Shown: positions 29,558 to 35,583 of the stretch, piece by piece | How the letters are laid out: each line of letters opens with the position of its first letter | How positions within the stretch are numbered: the first letter of the stretch is position 1 | Assembly (NCBI RefSeq): GCF_019237635.1 | Contig: NZ_JAFAGS010000120.1 | Span: forward strand, 1-35,583 | Length of the DNA: 35,583 nucleotides | Reading direction: 5' to 3' | DNA from: Pluralibacter sp. | GTDB taxonomy: Bacteria; Pseudomonadota; Gammaproteobacteria; Enterobacterales; Enterobacteriaceae | Translations under genes and position numbers: made by a program | The notes under the pieces: generated by a model | The model's input: the letters and a program-made list of their open reading frames with translations, nothing else | Told to the model about the DNA's origin: nothing | The model's database searches: none

Positions 29558-30259
29558 CTGAACGCACCGGCACAGCTCTCTTTGCCACTCTATCTTCCCG
29601 ACGACGAGACTTTCACCAGTTTCTGGCCGGGCGATAATCCTTCTCTTCTTGCTGCCCTGCAAACGATGCTGCGTCAGGATCATAGCGGTTACATCTATTT
29701 ATGGTCGCGTGAAGGCGCGGGCCGTAGCCATTTGCTGCATGCCGCCTGTGCTGAGCTTTCGCAGCGCGGTGACGCCGTGGGCTATGTGCCGCTGGATAAG
29801 CGCACGTGGTTTGTACCTGAGGTACTGGAAGGGATGGAGCATCTGGCGCTGGTGTGTATCGATAATATTGAATGCATCGCGGGCGACGAGCCTTGGGAGA
29901 TGGGGATCTTCAACCTCTACAACCGGATCCTTGAATCAGGCAAAACCCGCCTGCTGATTACCGGCGATCGCCCGCCGCGGCAGCTGAATCTGGGGCTGGC
30001 GGATCTTGCCTCGCGTCTCGACTGGGGACAAATCTACAAGCTGCAGCCGCTCTCTGACGAGGACAAGCTGCAGGCGCTACAGCTAAGAGCGCGCCTGCGC
30101 GGTTTTGAGATGCCGGAGGACGTCTGTCGTTTTCTGCTAAAGCGACTCGATCGTGAAATGCGCTCGCTGTTCCAGACGCTCGATCAGCTCGACAGGGCGT
30201 CGATTACCGCCCAGCGCAAACTGACCATTCCGTTCGTCAAAGAGATTCTGAAGCTGTAG
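29558..30259 (+). CDS. hda: DnaA-inactivating protein Hda
   Basis: This 233-residue DnaA-like AAA+ protein binds the DNA-loaded sliding clamp and stimulates hydrolysis of DnaA-bound ATP, limiting replication initiation. The clamp-binding motif QLSLPL is at 6-11 and the P-loop-like REGAGRSH at 51-58. The start is a CTG at 29558-29560, preceded by TTGAGG five bases upstream. This gives the E. coli length and N-terminus (M-N-x-P-A-Q-L), and E. coli hda is known to start at CTG. An ATG at 29513 in the same frame would add 15 unsupported residues. In E. coli arsC/yfgD follows directly; here a 4.7-kb cassette intervenes. Confidence 0.95.
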   Translation: MNAPAQLSLPLYLPDDETFTSFWPGDNPSLLAALQTMLRQDHSGYIYLWSREGAGRSHLLHAACAELSQRGDAVGYVPLDKRTWFVPEVLEGMEHLALVCIDNIECIAGDEPWEMGIFNLYNRILESGKTRLLITGDRPPRQLNLGLADLASRLDWGQIYKLQPLSDEDKLQALQLRARLRGFEMPEDVCRFLLKRLDREMRSLFQTLDQLDRASITAQRKLTIPFVKEILKL

Positions 30260-30268
30260 CCAGCGCCA

Positions 30269-31711
30269 TTAATCCGCAATATCAGCGAGCAAATGCTGCA
30301 TCAGCAGCGGGATCGGTCTGCCCGAGGCTACGCTTCTGCCATTTTCCCGCCACAGCGCGGTGCCGCTGACGTCCAGGTGCGCCCACGGGATGTCCGGCGG
30401 GCAGAAATGATGCAGCAGCCAGGCGGCGGAGGCGCTGATGGCGGCGTTATTGCCCGGCGTATTGCACAGGTCGGCAATGGCGCTGTCGGTCTGTTTCTTC
30501 AGCCGTTTATCCAGCGGCAGCGACCATACCTCATCGCCGCTGACGATGCCCGCAGCGGTAAGGGTAGCGCGTAGCGCTTCATTCTCGGTCATCAGCCCGT
30601 TGAGCTCATAGCCGAGCGCTTTTACCACCGCGCCGGTCAGCGTCGCCAGATCGATAATAAAGCGGGTCTGCGGATGTCGCTTAGCCGCCCAGGCGATGGC
30701 GTCCGCCAGCACCAGCCGTCCTTCGGCATCGGTATTGTTGATTTCCACCGTCATGCCGTTGCAGGCACGGGCCACGCTCCCCGGCTGCATCGCCTCAGGG
30801 CCAATGGCGTTTTCCGCCAGCGCCAGTACCCCCATGACCCGCACCGGCAGGGCGAGACGGGCGATGCTGAGCATCAGTCCGAGCACGTTGGCGGCGCCGC
30901 ACATGTCGTACTTCATGGTGTACATGCCAGCCCCCTCTTTTAGCCACAGTCCGCCGGTATCAAAGGTAATGCCTTTGCCCACGTAGCTGCGAACCGGGCC
31001 GTCATCTCGCCCGTCGTAGTGAATAGCCAACAGTCGCGGTGGGCGGGAGGCCCCTTTGCCGACCGCGTGCAGCAGACCCAACCCCTGCTGCGCGATGTCG
31101 CGTTCGTCGAGCACCTCGCAGCGAAGCGAAGGCCAGTCGGCACACAGACGCTGCGCTTCTTCCACTACAAACGGTGGCGTGCACTGTTCGGACGGGATAT
31201 CCGCCAACCTGCGGGCGGCGAGCATACCGTGCGCTATGGCCTTCTGCAGGCGGAAAGTTGCCGTCAGGTCAGCCAGCGCCAGGGGCTGGCAATAGCCGGT
31301 TAACTGCATTACACGCGTGGTCGGCGAGACCTGGTTTTTCAGTCCCAGGTCAGTCAACTGATGATCGAGATTGAAAAAAAAGCGCAGCGTCTTCGCCAGC
31401 ACACAGTCGTTCTCCAGCCGGGTGCAGTCCAGCAACACCTGTGGGCTTGCCGGGGCGGCGAACAGCGGGCGCAGGTGGCTGAGCAGCGTATCGGTGAGCG
31501 CATCCTGCCAGGCGGTGGCGGGAATCAGCGTGATGCGGGCGAAGGGCGCGCAGGCGAACTGCGTATCGGCGATGTCGCCCGCTGCGGCACGGGCTGTCAT
31601 GTCGGCAAGTGCCGGGCAGTCTACCTCCGCCAGCAGCGGGCTGCCGGGCCAGCTAATGAGATGTGCGGGCTGCGGTTGTTCAGCCAGACGGGTAATCAGA
31701 CGGTATTCCAT
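30269..31711 (-). CDS. M17 leucyl aminopeptidase-family protein
   Basis: This 480-residue cytoplasmic metallo-aminopeptidase belongs to family M17 (PepA/PepB). The full active-site set is visible: Lys246 and Asp251 in VGKGITFDTGG, Lys258, Asp269 in MKYDMCGAA, and Asp328, Glu330 and Arg332 in the NTDAEGRL signature (327-333). It is expected to bind two divalent metals and remove N-terminal residues from small peptides. It starts 3 bases after the glycosylasparaginase stop, with GAGGAA upstream, and is the last gene of an EIIC-asparaginase-peptidase operon. Its stop is nine bases from that of convergent hda. In this context it may trim glycopeptides (inference). Confidence 0.88.
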   Translation of the reverse strand: MEYRLITRLAEQPQPAHLISWPGSPLLAEVDCPALADMTARAAAGDIADTQFACAPFARITLIPATAWQDALTDTLLSHLRPLFAAPASPQVLLDCTRLENDCVLAKTLRFFFNLDHQLTDLGLKNQVSPTTRVMQLTGYCQPLALADLTATFRLQKAIAHGMLAARRLADIPSEQCTPPFVVEEAQRLCADWPSLRCEVLDERDIAQQGLGLLHAVGKGASRPPRLLAIHYDGRDDGPVRSYVGKGITFDTGGLWLKEGAGMYTMKYDMCGAANVLGLMLSIARLALPVRVMGVLALAENAIGPEAMQPGSVARACNGMTVEINNTDAEGRLVLADAIAWAAKRHPQTRFIIDLATLTGAVVKALGYELNGLMTENEALRATLTAAGIVSGDEVWSLPLDKRLKKQTDSAIADLCNTPGNNAAISASAAWLLHHFCPPDIPWAHLDVSGTALWRENGRSVASGRPIPLLMQHLLADIAD

Positions 31712-31714
31712 GGC

Positions 31715-32671
31715 TTATTCCTCAATCGGGGCGCGAATGCGCGCGGCGTAGGCCTGCATCCATTCATCATCCACCGGGACATAGTGGGTCTTTTCGCGCA
31801 GACGGTCGGCGCGGAACACGGTCAGCGGCTGCGTTTCGCTCGCCACCACAAAGGAGAAGGTTTTGATGTTGGTGGCGGCGCCGAATTCGCCGCGGCGGTT
31901 CATGCACACGACCGAGAGATCCCCGGCGCGGCCAAAGCGTGACATCAGCTTGTCTTCCAGCTCGCTGACCACGGAATCGGCGGCCTGTTGCGGGCTCATT
32001 CCGCCCGCCATACGGCGAACGATTTCATAGCTGGCGCAGCCTTTCATCAGGTCTTCACCGACGCCGGTAGCGGTGGCGGCCCCGACCTCGCTGTCGCAGT
32101 AGAAGCCGGAACCCATAATGGGCGAATCGCCGATACGGCCGCGTTTTTTCATAAACAGGCCGCTGGTGGAGGTAGCTACGCTCATCGAACCATGGCGGTC
32201 GAGGCCGATAATTCCCACCGTATCGTGACCGTCGTACGGGCTCAGACCTTTATCGAGCGTCTCCCGGCAGCGTTTGCGGTAGTGCTGCATCGCGCGTTCG
32301 GTCAGCATAGTCTTTTCGCTAAAACCCTGCTCCAGCGCCCATTCCCGCGCCCCCTGGCCGACCAGCAGACAGTTATAGCGCTGGCGGCTAAGGGCATGGG
32401 CGACCCTGACCGGGTTGGCGATATCCACCAGGTTGCCCACCGCGCCGAAGGCGAGGGTGTCGCCGTCCATAAAGGCGGCATCCAGCTCCACCTCGCCGTT
32501 CTCCGTCGGCAGTCCGCCAAAGCCGACGGATTTGTACAGCGGAAAGTCTTCAACGGCTGCAACCGCATCGACCACCGATATCGATGCCGCTTTCCCTGCC
32601 GCCAGCGCGGACGCGGATTCGCTAACGCCTTCCAGCGCCATCCGCCAGGTTGCAATAATTCCCCACATCAT
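31715..32671 (-). CDS. Glycosylasparaginase-type Ntn hydrolase
   Basis: This 318-residue asparaginase-2-family Ntn hydrolase should self-cleave before Thr151 in GHDTVG to expose the nucleophile. HDTVG, TSTSGLFMKKRGRIGDSPI (167-185) and GSGFYCD match the N4-(beta-N-acetylglucosaminyl)-L-asparaginase (aspartylglucosaminidase) subfamily rather than the isoaspartyl peptidases (which usually have GTVGAVA). Predicted reaction: hydrolysis of the amide between a sugar and asparagine, giving aspartate and a glycosylamine. There is no signal peptide, so it acts on imported substrate. The ATG abuts the EIIC stop with no spacer. A second ATG three bases on is an alternative start. Confidence 0.85.
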   Translation of the reverse strand: MMWGIIATWRMALEGVSESASALAAGKAASISVVDAVAAVEDFPLYKSVGFGGLPTENGEVELDAAFMDGDTLAFGAVGNLVDIANPVRVAHALSRQRYNCLLVGQGAREWALEQGFSEKTMLTERAMQHYRKRCRETLDKGLSPYDGHDTVGIIGLDRHGSMSVATSTSGLFMKKRGRIGDSPIMGSGFYCDSEVGAATATGVGEDLMKGCASYEIVRRMAGGMSPQQAADSVVSELEDKLMSRFGRAGDLSVVCMNRRGEFGAATNIKTFSFVVASETQPLTVFRADRLREKTHYVPVDDEWMQAYAARIRAPIEE

Positions 32672-33988
32672 TTACTCCTGTTTTGCCAGCGTGTTGATCT
32701 CGCTTTGCGTGGCGGTTTCCGCCGCACGGTACTGTTTGTCGACGATGCGCATAAAGGGCAGATACAGCATCGCGCCAATCAGTAAATTGATGATTTGCAT
32801 CAGGCTACCGGATAAATGACCGGTAACGATAAACCCGCTGATAACGGGCGGCAGCGTCCAGGGAATGAATACCCCGGTCGTCACCGCGACGACGCCCACC
32901 TTCATGGCGACATACTGCACCGTCACCAGCACCAGCGGCACCAGATTGAACGGGATCAGCATAATCGGGTTCATGATGACCGGCAGGCCGAACAGAATTG
33001 GTTCATTGATATTGAACAGCGACGCACCGGCTCCCAGACGCGCCACCTCGCGCATGTTTTTACTGCGGGCGAAAATCAGCATCGCGATGACCAGCGAGAG
33101 CGTGGCGCCCGCGCCGCCCATCCAGATCATGTCAAAAAACTGTTCGGTAATAATGTGCGGCGGGGTGACGCCAGCCTGAATGGCGGCGATGTTGTCGGTC
33201 TGGTTTTCCATCCACAGCGGACGGATGATGCCGTTAACCATCGAGCCGGAGTTGATACCGACCGACCACAGAATAGTGATGCTGAACACCGTCATCAGCG
33301 CGCCGAAATAAGAGGTGCCGTAATGGCGTATCGGTGTGGCGACCACGTCATAAATGAACTGGTGAATGGTCTGGTAGTGGGTGTTTTCAAATGCGATGCG
33401 GATAACCAGCGCCAGGATCATCACCAGCAGCGCCGGGATCAGCGCGGCGAAGGATTCCTGCACCGCTGGCGGAACGCCGTCGGGCATTTTGATGACCAGC
33501 TTTTTGCGCTTCAGCCAGCAGAACAGTTCCGTCCAGATCAGCGAGCCTATCATTGATACGAACAGGCCTTTGGTGCCTATCCACTCGACCGGCATCACGG
33601 TGATGCCGCCGTTTTCCGCAATCTTGAGAAACGGCGTGAGGATCAGAAAACAGACCAGCGAGAGGATGCCGCAGGAGACGCGGTCATCGGCATAATGTTC
33701 CGCCAGACGGTAGGCCACCAGAAAACTGATAAACAGCGACATGGTGGAGAATACCGCATTGAACGGGATCTCGACGATCGCGCTCCAGCTGTTCCCAAAG
33801 GTGTGAGACATAAACTGCTGGTAGGTCTGGTTCGGAAACGAGGAAATGACCAACAGGATCGATCCGACAATAATGAATGGCATGAATGAAACGTAGGCGC
33901 CGCGAATCGCGCCCAGGTGACGCTGCTGTGCAGTCTTTGCCGCCAGCGGCATCAGTTTGGCTTCAAGAAATCCCAGAACATTGTTCAT
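32672..33988 (-). CDS. PTS EIIC, lactose/cellobiose family
   Basis: This 438-residue membrane component is of the CelB/ChbC type, with about ten hydrophobic segments and the family motif FNINEPILFGLPVIMNP. The protein transports the sugar while EIIB phosphorylates it. No EIIA or EIIB gene is nearby, so it must borrow these from another system. It is first in an operon with a glycosylasparaginase and an aminopeptidase, an unusual partnership pointing to a glycosylated amino acid or peptide as cargo (inference). GGAG lies six bases before the ATG. It is divergent from the transposase-like gene at 34144. Confidence 0.9.
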   Translation of the reverse strand: MNNVLGFLEAKLMPLAAKTAQQRHLGAIRGAYVSFMPFIIVGSILLVISSFPNQTYQQFMSHTFGNSWSAIVEIPFNAVFSTMSLFISFLVAYRLAEHYADDRVSCGILSLVCFLILTPFLKIAENGGITVMPVEWIGTKGLFVSMIGSLIWTELFCWLKRKKLVIKMPDGVPPAVQESFAALIPALLVMILALVIRIAFENTHYQTIHQFIYDVVATPIRHYGTSYFGALMTVFSITILWSVGINSGSMVNGIIRPLWMENQTDNIAAIQAGVTPPHIITEQFFDMIWMGGAGATLSLVIAMLIFARSKNMREVARLGAGASLFNINEPILFGLPVIMNPIMLIPFNLVPLVLVTVQYVAMKVGVVAVTTGVFIPWTLPPVISGFIVTGHLSGSLMQIINLLIGAMLYLPFMRIVDKQYRAAETATQSEINTLAKQE

Positions 33989-34143
33989 TGTGAGCTCCGT
34001 ACGAGATCGGCATGGTTATTGTGTGTTATGTATACGGATTATTAGTGAAACAGGGTGATTGAAAGGTGAAATCGGTCACAATGTATTGTTTGTAATTACA
34101 TAAGTCTTATGTGATTGGTTTTATTTCATGCCGGAGAGATGCG
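33989..34143. promoter_or_regulatory. Divergent control region with paired palindromes
   Basis: The 155-base region between the EIIC gene and the transposase-like gene contains two adjacent inverted repeats. ACAAT-GT-ATTGT lies at 34078-34089. At 34094-34116 is a 23-bp palindrome with core ACATAAG-T-CTTATGT and outer AAT/ATT matches, where only one pair is broken. The larger one would overlap the likely -10 region of the rightward gene. Both are candidate operators. Confidence 0.6.
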
Positions 34144-34968
34144 ATGGAAATTAAGCTGCATGCCAATGCCACCACCACGCCGCGGATTCGACGCTACCTG
34201 CAACAATCGGATAAAAGCGACCGTGAATTGGCAAAGGAGCTGGGCATTTCCGTCACGACCGTGCGTCGCTGGCGCAATCGTGAACAGATTGCCGACCGTC
34301 ATACCACGCCGCATGTGGTACACAAAGCGATGAGACAGGAGCAGGTAGCATTGGTGAACGCGCTGCGTGATACGCTGCGGGCGCCGCTGGATGAGTTGCT
34401 GTTTCTGGTGACGGAAGGGCTGGGCATTCCGGTTTCGCGAGCCACGCTGAACCGCTATCTGCGACCGGCGCATCAGCGCCCCGGCGAGCCTGGCCTGCAG
34501 GGGATGAAAGCGCTGAAAGCGGGCAGGGCGGTCAACACGCTGGCCCTGCATTACCGGTTGCTGTCGCTGGGAATGGACGACGGCGGCGACCATCATCTGC
34601 TGTGGGCGCGGGAGCCGGTCAGCGGGTGGTGCTATGCCCGCGTCTATAGCGGTATTTCGCAGGCGCTGGTGCTGAACTGGTTTTCTGAGGCCAGGGCGTG
34701 CTGTCCGGTTGCTATCCAATGTATTGAGACAGAGCCTGTAAAATGGTTCGCGATAAGTCCGGAGGGCGTGGCGCTTCATCCCCGTGAAGGCGCGTCGCCG
34801 ACGGTGATTTCACTCAGCGAGCCATTGCGCATGATAATCCCGTCGGCGGGGGAACCCGACGCGCTGGCGCAGCGGCTGTGCTGCCTGTGGAATACCGGTA
34901 AGGCGCAGAAAAAACTCGGCGAGCGTACGCCGCAGGCCTTTCTTCAGGCGCTGCGGCGCGAGGATTAA
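34144..34968 (+). CDS. IS481-transposase-like protein, probable regulator
   Basis: This is a 274-residue protein. Residues 1-110 look like the double helix-turn-helix N-terminus of IS481-type transposases (KLHANATTTPRIRRYL; RELAKELGISVTTVRRWRNR at 27-46; APLDELLFLVTE and SRATLNRYLR at 80-107). The C-terminal part still aligns by eye with a DDE integrase core (HLLWAREPVSGWCYARVY; LWNTGKAQKKLGERTPQAFL). The conserved acidic positions look lost: the usual LTDNG reads CIETEP, and the region of the final glutamate is shortened. There are no terminal repeats typical of an insertion sequence. Divergence from a catabolic operon suggests a domesticated DNA-binding regulator. The ATG at 34144 has CGGAGAG upstream; an upstream in-frame start at 34111 lacks a ribosome-binding site. 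Confidence 0.75.
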   Translation: MEIKLHANATTTPRIRRYLQQSDKSDRELAKELGISVTTVRRWRNREQIADRHTTPHVVHKAMRQEQVALVNALRDTLRAPLDELLFLVTEGLGIPVSRATLNRYLRPAHQRPGEPGLQGMKALKAGRAVNTLALHYRLLSLGMDDGGDHHLLWAREPVSGWCYARVYSGISQALVLNWFSEARACCPVAIQCIETEPVKWFAISPEGVALHPREGASPTVISLSEPLRMIIPSAGEPDALAQRLCCLWNTGKAQKKLGERTPQAFLQALRRED

Positions 34969-35321
34969 AGGATGTCGAGAACCTGCTCGGGTGGGCGGCC
35001 GATACGCGCTTTACCGTGGCTGACCACGATCGGGCGTTCAATCAGTTTCGGGTTGTCGACCAGCGCCTGAATCAACGCCGCTTCGCTCAGCGTGTCGTCG
35101 GCCAGGTTCAGCGTCTGATACAGATCTTCTTTTTTGCGCATCAGTTCGCGCTCGCTGACCATGCCCAGCATCTTCAGCAGCGACGTCAGTGCGGCGGCAT
35201 CCGGCGGCGTGTCCAGATACAGCACCACCTCAGGCTCGACGCCTTTTTCCTTCAACAGACCTAAGGTTTCGCGGCCCCTGGAGCAGCGCGGGTTGTGGTA
35301 AATCGTTACCGCATGACTCAT
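34965..35321 (-). CDS. arsC: ArsC-family protein YfgD
   Basis: This is a 118-residue thioredoxin-fold protein of the ArsC family with the nucleophile Cys13 in HNPRCSRGRETL and the conserved RPIVV and GRPPEQVLDIL C-terminal blocks. It matches E. coli YfgD. These chromosomal proteins are annotated as glutaredoxin-dependent arsenate reductases, but physiological arsenate reduction is not certain. There is no arsR or arsB nearby. It overlaps the convergent transposase-like gene by four bases. In E. coli it lies directly next to hda, so it marks the right border of the inserted cassette. Confidence 0.92.
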   Translation of the reverse strand: MSHAVTIYHNPRCSRGRETLGLLKEKGVEPEVVLYLDTPPDAAALTSLLKMLGMVSERELMRKKEDLYQTLNLADDTLSEAALIQALVDNPKLIERPIVVSHGKARIGRPPEQVLDIL

Positions 35322-35456
35322 CAGGTTGTCTGTCAGGTGGATTTAAAGAATGAGATAATCCTCACAAACAAATAAAAACAAACATATTAATATTGTTTTA
35401 GTTGTTTATTGTTCTTTGCGTGTCGTATCTGCTGATAGTCAGATTGAGGAGGAGTG
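35322..35456. other. AT-rich intergenic region
   Basis: Base composition changes sharply here. A dyad, AAAACAA (35375-35381) and TTGTTTT (35393-35399), surrounds the palindrome TATTAATA. It may be a regulatory site for the PTS gene that follows. I see no clear sigma-54 GG-N10-GC element, though mannose-family PTS operons often use one. Confidence 0.4.
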
Positions 35457-35583
35457 ATGAACATAGCCATAGTGGTTTGCTCCAATGGATTGATTTCAAA
35501 ATCTTTTATTGATGTGGCTGAGTACACAGTTGGCTCAGTAACTAATGTGGCCTCTGTTAGTTTTCTTGCTGGGGAAAGTCTCG
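35457..35583 (+). CDS. Mannose-family PTS EIIA, 5' fragment, active-site His replaced
   Basis: Only the first 42 codons are inside the window. The start MNIAIVVCSNGLISKSF, followed by AEYTVGSVTNV and FLAGES, aligns with mannose/sorbose-family EIIA domains such as ManX (MTIAIVIGTHGWAAEQLL). The phosphorylated His10 of that family is Asn10 here (CSNG in place of THG/SHG), so the domain may not carry phosphate. A strong AGGAGG lies six bases before the ATG. Coding composition is much more AT-rich than the backbone, suggesting recent transfer. The rest of the gene and any operon lie beyond the window. Confidence 0.7.
   Translation, partial: MNIAIVVCSNGLISKSFIDVAEYTVGSVTNVASVSFLAGESL

Noticed and set aside
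35400-35440. Possible sigma-54 promoter before the mannose-family PTS gene
   Set aside because: I could not find the invariant GG-N10-GC spacing, despite the expectation from this PTS family.

Overview
The window is enterobacterial chromosome (Enterobacteriaceae; genus not resolved). The evidence is a backbone whose order and protein sequences match Escherichia coli closely: yfgG, yfgF, ppx, ppk, purN, purM, upp, uraA, hda, arsC/yfgD. The DNA is GC-rich, except the last ~260 bases, which are clearly more AT-rich. Comparisons with E. coli proteins are from memory; no search was run.

The backbone is interrupted at almost every gene boundary by a catabolic cassette. (1) Positions 1-9419 hold the 3' part of a myo-inositol operon: iolG, a three-gene sugar ABC importer, a second IolG-like dehydrogenase, an IolC-aldolase fusion, iolE and iolB. 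A TrkG-type potassium transporter follows. (2) Between ppk and purN lies a pectin/rhamnogalacturonan-oligosaccharide locus: an unrecognised 554-residue protein, a GH105 unsaturated-glycuronyl hydrolase, a GPH-family sugar symporter, a cytoplasmic GH28 protein and a SemiSWEET. (3) Between purM and upp sits a GH1 6-phospho-beta-glucosidase with LacI-family-type operators. (4) Between hda and arsC lies a cassette of a PTS EIIC, a glycosylasparaginase-type Ntn hydrolase and an M17 aminopeptidase. It is divergent from a protein that looks like a domesticated IS481-type transposase. (5) Beyond arsC a mannose-family PTS EIIA begins and runs off the window; its phosphorylation-site histidine is replaced by asparagine.

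The strongest candidate for an undescribed system is cassette 4. I infer that a glycosylated asparagine or small glycopeptide enters by the EIIC, is split by the glycosylasparaginase and is trimmed by the aminopeptidase. The regulator appears to derive from a transposase that has lost its catalytic residues, and a near-perfect 23-bp palindrome lies in the shared promoter region. Substrate and regulator function are inference.

Regulatory sites that can be read directly include a PurR operator at purM, the upp promoter with its GA(T)8G reiterative-transcription tract, FNR-type boxes at upp and yfgF, a CRP-like site in the pectin locus, several intrinsic terminators, and a CTG start for hda.
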